From Pipra filicauda (lineage: Eukaryota; Chordata; Aves; Passeriformes; Pipridae), in the NCBI RefSeq assembly GCF_003945595.2, contig NW_024104356.1:660781-724780 (forward strand): 64,000 nucleotides of DNA, in the 5' to 3' direction. The position numbers and the translations under genes are program-made. How positions within the stretch are numbered: position 1 is the first letter of the stretch; every line of letters begins with the position of its first letter. Below, piece after piece: positions 1 to 11,895 of this stretch. The notes beneath the pieces are model-generated. The model was not told the DNA's origin. It searched no databases and was given only the letters and a program-made list of their open reading frames with translations.

Positions 1-2259
1 TAATGTAGCAAGTACAATGAAGTTATAGAGCTTAAATTACTTTTCAAGACTGTTTTGCTTTGGAGTTTTCTTGTGGTTTGTTGTTTTGTTTCTTAAATTG
101 AGCAAAATCTCATTTTTGAGAACACAGTTTTATTGATCATTTTTTCATTTTGATAAATATAACTCACATGAACATGATTGATTTTGAGGAGAGTAGTGAG
201 CTGGATTTGTCTTCCCCCATGTTCCCTGACAACAAACCAAAATATCCCCTAATGGCACAGTTCTGGGTTGTGTTTCAGATGGACTGAAATCCAATCCTGA
301 TCTTGCTACTATTTCTGGTGTGAACATGGGTATGCCATTTCATTTCTCTATGCATCTTCTTTTCCTGCTGACCTCTGTTTCATGTAGTCTTAGCCGGTCT
401 CCTGTTTTTACAGCAGCTATCAAGAGCTGAGTCCTGATATCACCACTCAGCAGATAAAGATATAGACCTTCCCAACAGATATTGGAGTCTCAGCTGGGAT
501 GAATGACAGTGGAGGCTGGAGACCACTTTTAGGGAGTCTATTTGCTTTGCTTGAAACATTTGTGCCTTTAAGGGAAAATCCAAGGTGTGTAAAGACTTTA
601 AATCTGGAGCTGCTGAGACAGACATAACCAACGCAACTAAATGTTCTTGAGTCATTATCTGATCAGAAATCTATGTTAGGTGAGCAGTTTAATTGGGAAT
701 AAACTAAACCAATCAGAACTACAAAGAGCAGGAATTCCATTTCCATAGAAATCTCAGAATGTCTTTTCCTTTGCAAAATGGAATATTTTTTTTTAATGAC
801 ATTACTGAATCCTCTAGAATGAGGATTCCTTACGCCATTTGGTTCAGAAGAATACGAATAGGACATTTGGTCCTGAAAACAGAAAATATTTCATATGGAA
901 TGTTTCCCAACCAAACTGATTTAAATAGATGATTTCTCTGCATAAAGGAATGTGGCTCAGTGCTAGCAAAACACCATGTAAGCTAAGAGCACCTGCCTGA
1001 ATAACTGTTTCATTACTAGCCACTGCTACATGGTAAAGAAGATAAACCCTTCTTCTCTGGTATATAGTCTTCCTTGACATTCAGTGCAGAGATAGTGTTG
1101 AACCCCAATTACTCATAGGTTCACTGAAGGATGTGGATGTGTAGAAGATGGGGGGTGGCAGAGTAGAAGGGATAAAAACATCTTTGTAGAAGAAACACCA
1201 AAGAAATTCCATGTTTCAGGACCACAGGCATGGTATGTATTACTTTCCATATCTCAAACAGTTTTGATTTTCTTTTCTAAACCAAAAAGGAGAAATAGAA
1301 TAAGGCAAAGAGCAAAACTAGGATTTTTTGAAAGGGATAAAAGATTGAAGTTCTCAATGCAAGAACAAGTTAGTTGAGCATTCTGATCTGAAGGCAGGCA
1401 GCCTAGGTCAAGAATGAGAAAGAGAGAAATAAGAAAAGCCATGCAAAAGCCAGCACATCAGCAGGATGCAGCCAGGGATTAGCTCACAGGGATGTGACTG
1501 CCCTCCCTCTGAAGACCAACTCTAGTTGATGTCATTTCATTTCCCACCACACATTCTAACGAACAACATGATGCAGATGGAGGTTGTCCCTTTCTCTTCC
1601 TATTATTATTATTCACTTTTTAATTTTAAAATTAATTTTGTAATAACAGCAATTAGACTCTCCTGCCAGCCTGTCCCTGGGGGGTGATTCTAGTTCTAGT
1701 GCAGAAAAAATTTGCTCCTAAAAAACATCATAGCAGGCATGCAATAATCACCCAGAAATGCACAGCCTGTCGTGTCTTATTGCTTAATTATCCATCTTAC
1801 CTTCTTTCAACCCTCTTCTTATTGTACATCGTGTGATGCCTGTTTGTTTTACATAATTTTCCCCAACTGCCTTTCCTCCCTGCATTAAGATTATGAGAGT
1901 TGAAAACATTTTTCCCTTTCATTCTGCTGTCCTGAGGTTCCTCCTGCTTGGTCACCACTGATCATTCCCATGAGGGATTGCAAGTTCAACAATCTCTGAG
2001 AGTTTTTCACGCTTTTATGTTCCTGGAGACCAATTCTACCAGCTATAACATCACTACATTGGAGTTTCACCAGGTGACAATGTGGCCTTTTGGTTTTATG
2101 CCCTCAGAATACAGTTGACTGTGACCTGGTTCCTAAGAAAAACGTCTCTTGAAAGAAAAGTAGATGAACCCAAAGAAACTAACATGCAACAGCCAAAAAA
2201 ACTGTATGAAACTCTGGCTAGGAGTTCCTTGCCTGGATGTCCTGGGATTGGCTTGGTAG
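1..2259. other. Non-coding stretch, nothing recognised
   Basis: Both strands hold only short open frames with no recognisable protein. A good-looking splice acceptor near 413 is followed by stops in every frame. No repeat family was identified. Confidence 0.5.
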
Positions 2260-2264
2260 AGCGT
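2260..2264. repeat. Left target-site duplication of the LTR
   Basis: AGCGT lies directly before the TG that opens the LTR and pairs with AGCAT directly after its closing CA (3506-3510). The only difference is G to A inside a CpG, the expected decay of a methylated CpG. A 5-bp duplication fits ERVL-type integration. Confidence 0.65.
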
Positions 2265-3505
2265 TGTAGTGGTTTGGACCTTGTTTTCCCCAGAGGCTAA
2301 GAGAAGTGGTAGACCCCAAGGGGTGGAAACCCCTGGAAGTTTTGAAGTTCTGCCCAATGGGCGCTCCTGCAGAAATGTAAACATACCACAACCAGACCGG
2401 AAAAGAAGAGTTGTTGTTTGGTTGTTGTAGGAGAGGTGGCCATGTTGTAGAGCCACGAGGTAGGGGCTCTGAGCCCCTTGGGGCCTCTGGCCCCCTCCCA
2501 GCCTCTGGCTGGGGGGCTGCAGGGACCTGGAACAGCATAAAGCTGGGCTAGGTGCCTGTAGTTATGCCGGGAGATGTTTTCTCCATGGGCACAGAGCAGC
2601 AGCTGACGCTGACCAGAGAAACGGTGGCAGAGAGCCAGAGATAAGACCTGAACTGGAGGAGTAGCAGAAGCAACATGCAGCACCAGAGAAAGGACTCCTG
2701 GAAGGAGAGCCGAGAAAAAAGAGAGCCAGCAGCAGAGAGACAGAGTTTGGGGTAAGACTGTACCACACTCCCCCAAAACTCCCTTGAGACCCCTCTTGGA
2801 GAAGAGGGACATGGACTCCTATTTTGGAGAGCAGTTTTAGACATGCAGCACCGGAGAGAGAGAGGAGCTGAGAAGCTCAGAGCGTCCTGGAGCTGGACTG
2901 GGACGGCCAGATGGAATGCAGGGGGAGTTGACCTTGGCTCCCCCCTCGCACTGCTGCCACGGTGGCAGCCTGAGAGGCAGGGCACAGAGGCCCTGCAAGA
3001 GATACCAGACCGTCACGAAGACCCCCCTGTGTCTTCGTGATATGACGTGGTGAAACGACCTTGTCTGGGGTTACGAAGCCCACGGAAGACCCCTCGGTTG
3101 TGAGGCGATGGGGCCGAGAGAGAGGCTTGGATACCTCCCTCGTGGATGCTGGCAGAAAGCCAGCTATCAGCTGCTGCATGCGTGAGATGAAGGAACCTGC
3201 TGCATTAGAAGATCCTGCTGCTTGAGGACTGGAAGGGATCTGTCCTTCTTTCCCTCCTGGACTTTTATTTGGAGGGGAGAAGAGATCTGATCCATTGTAA
3301 ATACATATGTCATGGTAGAGATAGTTATGATCGTGTGTATAATGTGATGTTATATTTATTTGTATAGTCATTGTAATATATTCCCTTTTCCCCACTTTGA
3401 GTCTGGTGTGTTTTGTCTGGAAAAACCCATCTCACATTAGGTTGAGATGTGGGAGGGGGAATGGAGCTAGGGAATTGGATTTTGGGACTATCTCAAACCA
3501 TGACA
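2265..3505 (+). mobile_element. Solo LTR, avian ERVL-type endogenous retrovirus
   Basis: The 1,241-bp block opens with TGTAGTGGTTTGGACC and closes with CTCAAACCATGACA, so the ends are imperfect inverted repeats bounded by TG and CA, and it is flanked by a 5-bp duplication (AGCGT/AGCAT). It is more GC- and CpG-rich than its surroundings and has a purine-rich internal part. It then turns AT-rich (TGTAAATA-like, about 3290-3380) before a GT-rich tail near 3400. That order, and the CAAACCATGACA end, resembles the R-U5 end of bird ERVL LTRs as I remember them, so I read it on the + strand. No gag, pol or env sequence and no second LTR is present, so it is a recombined solo LTR. The exact family needs a repeat-library search. 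Confidence 0.75.
3013..3040. repeat. Perfect 10-bp stem hairpin inside the LTR
   Basis: TCACGAAGAC (3013-3022) and GTCTTCGTGA (3031-3040) are exact reverse complements separated by 8 bases. The stem carries one CpG in each arm, still intact. As RNA it would form a stable stem-loop; its role in the LTR is unknown. Confidence 0.7.
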
Positions 3506-3510
3506 AGCAT
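3506..3510. repeat. Right target-site duplication of the LTR
   Basis: AGCAT follows the terminal TGACA of the LTR and matches the left AGCGT except for a CpG-type transition. Confidence 0.65.
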
Positions 3511-4627
3511 GCACAAAACTGTGCAAAAAACTACTTAATGTTTATTTGTGTGTCCCTCGAGATTCCTTGAACTAAAAGCTGCTCTGGTTTAAGGTAGTTG
3601 CTAACCTTTGCCAGATCTTGAAGTCACAGCCAAGCATCTGAGTGGTATCAGAGTGGGACAGCTCCTGCCCCTTCCATCTGGCCACATGGAAATATAAAAA
3701 AAACGAGTTCAGTTTGCATCGTTTTGTTCTTTACTGAGCAAAATCTGGGACTCCATATCACATCTCAGCAATATTCTCAAGATAGTTTGAAAGTAGTTCG
3801 GAAACCTAAGTCTGAAGCTGAAGAGAGGAAAGAGCTGTATATCTCACTGGAAAGCAGTAGTGTTTGCTACTCCCTCAAAAACAAGAATTAGTCTATGAAG
3901 TTGCTGGAGTAAAACCATCAAAATTTTGTATCCATATTGCAAAGTCTCCTTGATAGTCTCATTCCCTGTGTTTCGCTTTCAGAATCGAACTAGGATCATG
4001 ACAGCTGCGTGCAGCTCTTGAGCAGTTCAGCAGAGACATCCATGCCCAGGAGACAGGAAGGGACCTGTCTGGGGGTGGAAGAGCAAAGGTGCCAAAGGGA
4101 GCTGGGAAAAGCCACTTTGCTCAGAGATCCCAGTGGAAGCCTCATAGACAGGCTTCACCATAGGTAAAGAGATTTAGATTGTATTTGACTTTCCCCTTTC
4201 CGCTTTCTTGATTGTTTTTTTTTTAGATTGATAAAACAAAACAAAAGAAGTGGAGGGGAGAGAGTTCCTTTTCTGTTTAAATTAATTTTTAAGAAGATTT
4301 TTACCAAATGAGAGTGAAAATAAATAGGCATTTTTATACTGACATTTTAAATTCAGTGTTAGCCATCTTTAAACTCGTGTAAAAATACAGAAAGGTAAAT
4401 TAACTAATTTATTTTTAAATGAAGACCTATTTCCAAGGCAAATAATGGAAAACATTTATTTTCCAACCTACTGGAATGAAATGATTGGACGGGAAGGGGC
4501 TTTGGTATTATTATTGGGTGCTTTTTCCCTGCCTAAATGAACTGCTTAGGGGAAAAGGCATGAATTCATAAAACATTTTGGTACCACTAAATCAGGAGGG
4601 GAATTTTTTTTTCTTTTTTTCTCCCGA
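3511..4627. other. Non-coding stretch with one splice-bounded block
   Basis: The block 3983-4163 has a strong acceptor (TTTCGCTTTCAG) and a fair donor (CATAG|GTAAAG), but all three forward frames contain stops. At most it could be a non-coding exon. The rest shows AT-rich runs and no recognised element. Confidence 0.3.
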
Positions 4628-4634
4628 TATAAAA
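4628..4634 (+). promoter_or_regulatory. TATA-like box
   Basis: TATAAAA sits about 95 bases upstream of an ATG in a good context (CCACCATG at 4724). A start of transcription near 4660 would be expected if it is used. TATA-like strings are common in AT-rich DNA, so the call rests on the spacing to the ATG and the GC-rich patch that follows. Confidence 0.2.
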
Positions 4635-4723
4635 AGCCTTAGATGAAAAATATCACCTAGCTCAGTTTTGGCACCGTGGCTGTCTAGCATTTGCTGGGGT
4701 TTGTACCTCAATCATTACCCACC

Positions 4724-4825
4724 ATGTTTGCCCTCACGGAGAGCTGGGAGGGGAAGCCCATAATTCTCCTTGGCAAGTCCCTGCTCAGCCTCCCTGAAGG
4801 CCAGGTTTGCTGTCACCGGTGCTGA
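4724..4825 (+). CDS. Candidate 33-residue short ORF in a GC-rich patch
   Basis: The ORF begins at an ATG with a near-ideal initiation context (ACCCACCATG) and runs 33 codons to TGA. The peptide starts MFALTESWEGKP and includes a short hydrophobic run (IILLGKSLLSL). It lies downstream of a TATA-like box and enters a patch at about 4800-4930 with roughly nine CpGs. A weak donor (GGCCAG|GTTTGC at 4804) could instead make it a first coding exon. I do not recognise the peptide, and overlapping frames here are also open because of GC content. It may be chance. Confidence 0.18.
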   Translation: MFALTESWEGKPIILLGKSLLSLPEGQVCCHRC

Positions 4826-7800
4826 CCATGGAGCTGCATGGACGGCCACCCGCACATGGGCTCCCGCCTGCCGGGGCGCTGGCAGTGCCGCAGAGGAGCC
4901 AGCGCGTGGCCAGGGCTCACGGCAGCTGGGTGGTCAGCTCTGGGTGGGACAGGGAGTTCCCAGTGCTCACATCTGCACCAAAGGTGGTGCTTTATGTACA
5001 GTATGGACATAAGCCCAGCCAAGGAACATCACTGGTAATTCCTCCCTCCAACCTACCAACTTTATTTTTGTTCCCTAAGATATGCAAGATACGTCAAGGC
5101 TTAGCTTAGGAAGGGCTTTTAAGAGATCTTTACTGTTCAAGGCAGGCTGTGGTTTCATTATTTTTATTATTTTGGTAGAATGAGTAACAGGAATAATAGT
5201 AGCTGAGGGTTGTTTCTCTTCATTGACTCTCTGTTGGGCTTGGAAGCCATTCGACAAGGACAGTCAAAACACAGACAGGAAATAATCTATGATAATGTCC
5301 AACTGGGGTATCAATTACGGCTTTGGAGTTTCATGTTAAAGGGATATTGTCAGATCAAATTTAAACCAAAAGTTGTGGGTTGCGTTTTTCAAATACATAG
5401 ATATACATATAGATATGTGTATATATGAGAGAGAAAAATGGAGACTGTTGGAAACATTTCTAATTCTCTTTTCTTTTTAAGTAAAAAAAAAATTCTAAAG
5501 CAAACAGTCTCCTCCCTGCCATATGTGAGCCTTGACTGCTATCCTTAGCCAAGCCTGGCCTTATGAGCTTGCTTGGGTTCTTTTAACATCCTCTCCTAAA
5601 AGGCTCTGGTGGGTAAAGAGACTCACTCCCCAGAGACTAGAGGAGACACTGGGTTAATCTATCACAGTGCCCCATGGCAATCTCTGACGCAGGAGTAGAC
5701 AAATGCCTGCACAGAGGCTGGGCAAATGCATCTCTGACCAAGGTATGGTGCATCCAAGCACAGACATTGATGGAGCCTTTCCCCAGTTCATGAAAGCTGA
5801 GAGAAGTATCCCACAATGAAAACCATGGCAGCGTTTTTAACCTGAGCACTTCAACCCAGCCTTGCTCAGCATGGACAGCCTTTCTTTTGGCCAAGGTCAG
5901 AGAAATACATGGGACTGATGCTGATGCTGTTCAAAACCAGCTTCTTTCTGGACATCTGTTGTTAAGTCTCATAGAGATAAGATGGCAACTGCTGCTTGGT
6001 GTTAGAAAAAGAATCACTGGGTGGTCCCCAGAAAACCATGAAAAATTCCTCCATATTAGGATCACATAGTTAAAAGAAACATCATACACTATCATTTTCT
6101 TCCCCCTTCTTCCCTTCTTTGTCAAGAACTGGCAGAAATAAATAGAAGGAGATGTATTCTCAAATGAGTTTGTGAAACCAACCTCTGGCAAACATGTGAG
6201 AATAAAATCCTATGTCCAGTCCTGGAGCTGGCACTTTAAAAAGAAAACTTGGAGGAAGCTCAAAGAAGAACTGCCAGAAAGATTTATAGCCTGGCAAACA
6301 TGCTTACCAGCGAGAGAGGAGAGGAGAGCGATTTGTGAGATGGAGTATGGACTAACAGGTTAATAAGTGATCAGGGGACTCATGGAGTGAAAAACTCTGA
6401 TATAAAATGGATCTTTGATCTAGCAGCCAGAAGCATGAGAGAATCCACGAGTCTGCAACTTGGAAATCAGAAAAACCCACAGAGGAAATACACTGTGCGT
6501 TTTTTTGCAGAAGAGTAATGCAGTACAGGGAGAGCTACACCCCAAGGGACAGGGTGGATTTGCCGTCATTTGGAGCCATGGGATGACATCCCTGGTCCTG
6601 GCCCAAGTGAGCATAAAATATTACATCCCATGCTAAGCACAGGGCCAGATAAACTGGTGAGAGAGATGTCTTCCAGATCATCAGTTTGAAAGGTCTTCTG
6701 GGAAGTAGCCATCAGTGCCCTGGTGTCCTGGCTATGCGACCTCTTCAGTGCTGGAGCAAAGTTGTTTTCTACATTTATGGAGAGACAGGCACTTTCACAT
6801 ATGTGAACAGAGGGAAGGGTCTGAGTCCCCTGATAATGCCTCCATCCATAACAGGTCACAGCTGGATTTCGCCCACACGCTAGCGTGGCTGATCAGGCCT
6901 GAGGAAGCTTCAGAAGCATTTGTCAGGCACAGAGGCCAAATGGGAGTCTCTGAAGAGAGAAACTACTTGTAAAGCCTTCCTGGTAGCTAAATATGGCTAG
7001 TGCAAGCTCCTTGGCTCACAGAAAAGGGACCTGAGGCATTGTTCAAGTGAGGTCCTGTGCTGGCATGGTAGAAGTCTTTGGCCTCACGTAGTGACTTGCA
7101 TGGATTTGGGACCCTGTTGAAGGAAATGAGAATCATTTTTCAGCTCCAGGGGATTGATGTACACAAAGGTTAGTTAGCAGGCTCAAGGTAAAGGTTAGAA
7201 CAAAGGAAGTTTTAAGCATACAGTCACATATATAAGACAGCAATTTCAAGTAGGAAAAAGCATCAAAATGAGCTTTTTTTGCTCTTTCTATTCTCTGAGA
7301 GACCTTTCACTAACATTTTCATTAGATCTCATTCTTTATAAAGGTCAAAAGACCCGTAGCTACCACAGACTCATGTCTCACAAATGTCCATCAGGTTTTG
7401 GAGAGAGCCTTCCATCCTTAGGAAACCTTTAAGTCCAGCATGATTGCAAAGCTTGCTCAGCCCCTAAGAGGAAAGTGTGAAATTCCAGGGACATTCCAGA
7501 AAAGCTGACTCGTGTGGAGCCAGATTTTGACCCCAGGATTTGAGTATACCTAAGGATAAGGGAAATAATTCTTTATATTTTGGAACTATGAAGGAAAGCA
7601 AATTTCCAGACTCCTAAAAAGTCTGGAGTTTTTTCTGAGATCTGTATGTTCTTCCCTGCTCCCTCTTCTCACAGGTGATGTTAAAATCTGTGTTAACCTC
7701 TACCGGCAAATCACCTAATCATGGCAAATTGGGAGGTTTTATGTAGATGATGACTGAAACCCAGAACTGTGTTCCAGGATCTCAGTGTAGGTAATTGGAC

Positions 7801-9849
7801 CAAGATGTAGAGACTGAACCCACCTGGAGTATAAGGGCAGATCTCATCCATCCCATATTCCTCCCCCTCTAAGGGAACAACCTCCCAAAGCCACTGACTG
7901 TGACATTCAAAACCCCATCCTCAAGTGGAAAGGCTCCTGTTCCACTGTCTGGCTGTAGAGCTTTCCTGTCCCCAGTGAGGAAACTTTTTGTCTAAGCTCC
8001 CCTTTTTTCTCTCTCCTCAATCTCTCTTAGACAGTTCATGTTCCATGTGACTAGAAACTGGAATGATTAAAAAGGGAGCCTCTGATTATAATAAAACAAA
8101 AAAGGCAGTTTGTTTTGTTTTCCCTGAAAGAAGATCCGGTGGTTGGCCATTCTTTAAAGAGTTGCAATTTGGACAATTTGTCAGTGTGCTCAGGGCAGAG
8201 GAAAGCATGCGACAATGGATTCAGGGACCATGACCATAGCTTGGGACAGTGAGGGGATACACAGTTGACTGATCCCAACAGCTATTCTGCTTTTCACCAA
8301 AGCCAGTAAACAGCCCACAGTGATAATTAAGTGTCAAAAACACATTTTAAACTACTTTACCAATTTTTGTCCTTATTCTCAGCTCAGACAAAACTTTATG
8401 TCAGAGCCCTGTGTAGAGATGCTCATGGTTTTTCACGTAACCTTAAGGACCATCCCAAACAACCCACCTGCTGAACTGAGATATATCCCAGACTAGCCAA
8501 CAGAAGGTCGAGTTTTAACCCTTTCCTCAGAGTTAGAGTGCCTGTAGGACAGGTTTCTTCTCCCCAAGTTTAGCAGCTAAAATCAAGTCTCTAGCTGAGA
8601 CTGAGCACCTCTGGAAGCAATTTATCTTACCTGGAGTTATCTACAGAAAATTGAATGCTGCTTTCCATTGACTTGCTAATAAAAGGTGGCATCTGATTTT
8701 AGGTGGCTGAGGTATAAATAATCCCACATTATTGGGATGTATGCATATATATACCTAGATGTATGCACACATCTGCTCTAGGTATCAGGACAGAGGAGCT
8801 AAAGTTGTCTGAAGTTTAACTTTGATGATAAATATAATTACACTTAGGAGAATTTCTGGAGAGCAGAGTCGTGGCCTAAATTTCCAAGACAAGATACCCA
8901 ACCTGGGGCCCTCATTTCCATGTCTAGACATTAGGTTCAAAATGCTGAGAACACCTGGGTCTCACAGAGGTCAGGCAAAAGGAAAGTGAAGAGAATAGTT
9001 TTGCCTACCACAAAGAGGGGTGAATTAAAGTAACACTTTTTAAAAGTAAAAGAGACGATCTGTCTCTGATAAGGGAAGGTTCAGCCAGAAGAACCAAAAA
9101 GTGACAAATTCCATCTTAATGGAAAGAAATGAATGTTTTGTTTTCATGGAACAGTGGGACTCATTGCCACAGGAAGGCTGGAATGCAGAGAGCTGAAAGT
9201 TTAAGCCATTGTCTAGTTATGAGCAGTTGGGAACTTTTCAAGTAGAAAGGGAGGAAAGGACTGAACAGACCATTCAACAACTCTGTTTTGGATTGCATGA
9301 CCTGCCTTCTGGTGCCAGTCATGACTGGAGACAACCTCATGTTCAAATTAATCGAGAGTACCCTGTGTCCCACTGATTTCTGCAGGAGGCACATACAAAT
9401 GACTTGACAAACAGACACAGGGAGAAAAGCTCTGAAAGAGGCTCTCAGATGCCCCTGCTTTACCCACCCCATGCTCACCACTTTTGTGTTGTCAGGCACC
9501 AGATCCTAAAGCTGAGATCCTCTTCCCAGTGTATGAAGACAAGTAAAAAATGGCTGTATCTAGTAGAGAAAAGCATAAGGGTGGGAGACAAACTTGGCAT
9601 CAATAGAAAACTTGGCATAGATTTTCAAGGAGCTCCAGAAATAGCAGACGTTGTCACTGAAAGTAAGAAGAGGAGGGGAGTGCAAAAATATATAGGTTTT
9701 ATGGGGGATTTGGAAGATTAGAAGAACAAATAAGCAACACAATGGCTGGATATTGACTCATAGAATACTTGAACTAGATTTGACTGGCAAACAGTCCCAG
9801 TCTCTATTTGCCAACTGCTTGGAATTGTTTGAGCAATGACCTTGAAAAA
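4826..9849. other. Non-coding stretch, nothing recognised
   Basis: The GC-rich patch runs to about 4930, then ordinary AT-leaning DNA. An AT-rich simple stretch of TA-type steps occurs near 5395-5430. ORFs are short and their composition suggests chance. No CR1 or LTR piece was recognised. Confidence 0.4.
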
Positions 9850-9945
9850 CATACAGCGGATTCAGACTGGGAAGCCAGAAGGCCATACCACACTGGTCTG
9901 ATCCAATGCCCTGCACAACAGCGCCCCTCCAATGTCACCTAGCCT
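9850..9945 (-). mobile_element. Old CR1 LINE 3' end, antisense
   Basis: The + strand reads CAGACTGGGAAGCCAGAAGG, then a diverged form of the 'ggtctgatccaa..cctgcacaaca' segment. This matches the way 3' ends of old CR1 copies read in antisense in turtle and bird genomes. Divergence is high and neither end is sharp. The family name is from memory. Confidence 0.5.
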
Positions 9946-10176
9946 CAACTCTGACAACTTTTTAAGCCAGCAAAAGTGGCTCAGCCACTTTAAGATATTA
10001 AACTGGTATAAAGAATTAAGTCCTCCTAAATCTTGAAAGCAGTTTAGCAGATCATGCTGCTTTTAAGACCCTAAATTCTTAAACCACGTTAACTCTGATG
10101 GAGGAGCTGAGAGCTTAATACACCAGAGTCATGCTAACTGAAGAGTTTAAACTCTTAAGACACTTTTCACATTATA

Positions 10177-10283
10177 AGCCCAATTCTGGATCAAACATAG
10201 TGCCCACATTCTTGGCTGGTGTCAGTTCAGATGTTCAGCATTCAGTGGGCTTCACCCCACTCCAGATTAAGAGAATCAGGGCT
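10177..10283. repeat. Old palindromic MITE-like repeat
   Basis: AGCCCAATTCT at the left and AGAATCAGGGCT at the right are imperfect inverted repeats around a GC-richer core (TTCAGTGGGCTTCACCCC). The layout resembles the old non-autonomous palindromic repeats seen in reptiles and birds. Just upstream, AAGAGTTTAAACTCTT (10141-10156) is a perfect 16-bp palindrome. Confidence 0.4.
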
Positions 10284-11872
10284 GAATGTCTGCTTTAACT
10301 AATTGACTGCTTTGCCAAATCACTTGTCTTTCAAGAGATTTTGTTCATATCAATCAGTCCTAATCTATAAAGTTTATCTTTCTCTGTAGATGTTTTTTAT
10401 GTGGTACAAGAGTACATTGGGTAAGGGTTTTTAAGTTCAGTTTATGTTGAAATTTTGGGATGATAAATAAAAATATAAGGTCATATCCAGACCAGCTGAA
10501 AAATCCTAGGAAACAGGTCTGACCCAAACACGTTTTAAGAAAAGGCTCCTGCAATGCCTTTGTAACTGAAGGAGCACATATGCAATTAGGTTTAAAGAAT
10601 GGGGTAGTTCAGCAACCTTGATTCTTCAGCAAACACCAGTCCAGCAAACTCACCTTTCAGCAGAAAGTTTTATGACTGGTCACAAACTACCTTTACTCTG
10701 GATGTAGAGTGTCCATACTTACAGCCTCAGAGGTGATCTTTCTTGGGACATGTAAAAGAATGCAGAATTCAATTTTTACAACACAAATGGGCTCACCTAG
10801 GATAAGAGAAATATCCTGTTGTTTAGTGGAATATGACGACTCCTACTCCACAGTAGCTAACTATGGTAAAGAAAAAAAAATGTAACTTACCAAACGGGCA
10901 CTATATAATGCACAAAAGAGTTTGTATTGCATTTTGGAGGTCTCCATGTTTTCTAGAGTGAATGATTTGAGGAATAGAGAGAGAGAGACTCTCTGAAAGG
11001 GTGGTTCAGAGCAGAAATGTGCTCAGACTATATTTTAAATTGGGGCATGCAAAAGCTTGCCCATACAAATCTGGGTAGTTTGGAGAGAGATTGTGTGTGC
11101 ATCAGTCCTTACTGCAACTCCAATACCACCATTTCCATAGGAAGGAAACCAGGTATGTGGGACAGAAGGGAGCAACAGTATTCTCAGTTTGGACCGTCAA
11201 GAAACATGGATTTGTGTGTACTCATCACACAGAGTGCCCCGGAGTATCCCACACACACACACTGTAATTGGCATCGAGACCACCCTCTGGAAATGCTTTA
11301 CTGTTAAAGGGTCTTTCATCTGAAGATCAAATTAAGGCTAATCTTCTACAGTTTGGTAGCGAGACTCTCAGATGATACATGTTGTGGTCATGTACTAAGT
11401 AGCTCAGCCCTAGACCATATTTTAGACTTGTTCCTGCCACACTGGGGTCAGTGGTGTAGAGCTGATGATCTGTCTGTCCATTTATTAAACTCATATACTT
11501 TGCAGAGTTGTTTAAGAAGAAAGTTAAAGCCAGCCACAGTTAAAAGCAGCTTTGTTTTCTTGAGGTAACAGGTTTGCTCTGTACAAACAGTATCTCTTAT
11601 CTAATAGCCCTAGAAAGGCATGTAGCGTCAAGCTGATACTGTCTTCATGCTTGGCTTACTTTTGCATTTCAGCCCTGAGATATGCAGGCAACCTGCCATC
11701 AGCTGTAAAACCACAAACCTCGATCTGTGATGGGGACTGATAAGGGAAAATATATGAAAACAGACTCCTTAGAGCTTTACTCCTTTCCAGGAGGCTCTGG
11801 ACTGAGATCTGGCATTTGAAAGCGATTGTTCATGCATAAGAATCAGTAATTTTTTTATGTTTCCTTTTTAAG
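10284..11872. other. Non-coding stretch
   Basis: It contains a short (AC)n run at 11250-11262. The block 11506-11564 has an acceptor (CTTTGCAG), a donor (GAG|GTAACA) and one open frame, but its phase does not fit the exons downstream, so I do not attach it to the gene. Otherwise nothing recognised. Confidence 0.4.
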
Positions 11873-11895
11873 GCTGCAGAAATGTTAGAAGAGAA
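11873..11895 (+). other. Candidate 23-nt non-coding microexon
   Basis: The acceptor is very strong (TTTCCTTTTTAAG after a T-rich run) and the donor is near consensus (GAA|GTGAGT). It lies 543 bases upstream of the first supported coding exon. Each frame meets a stop within it or within the following exon when joined, so it could only be 5' untranslated. It might also be a chance pair of sites. Confidence 0.2.

Noticed and set aside
2082..3395. Several ORFs of 100-172 codons on both strands
   Set aside because: They lie within the GC-rich solo LTR and reflect its composition; none resembles a retroviral protein.
8633..8677. 45-nt minus-strand block with acceptor and donor and one open frame
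   Set aside because: Short blocks of this kind occur by chance; no neighbouring minus-strand exon was found.
9496..9542. 47-nt + strand block with a good acceptor and weak donor
   Set aside because: One frame would fit the phase of the exon at 12439, but the donor (AA|GTAAAA) is poor and the peptide gives no support.
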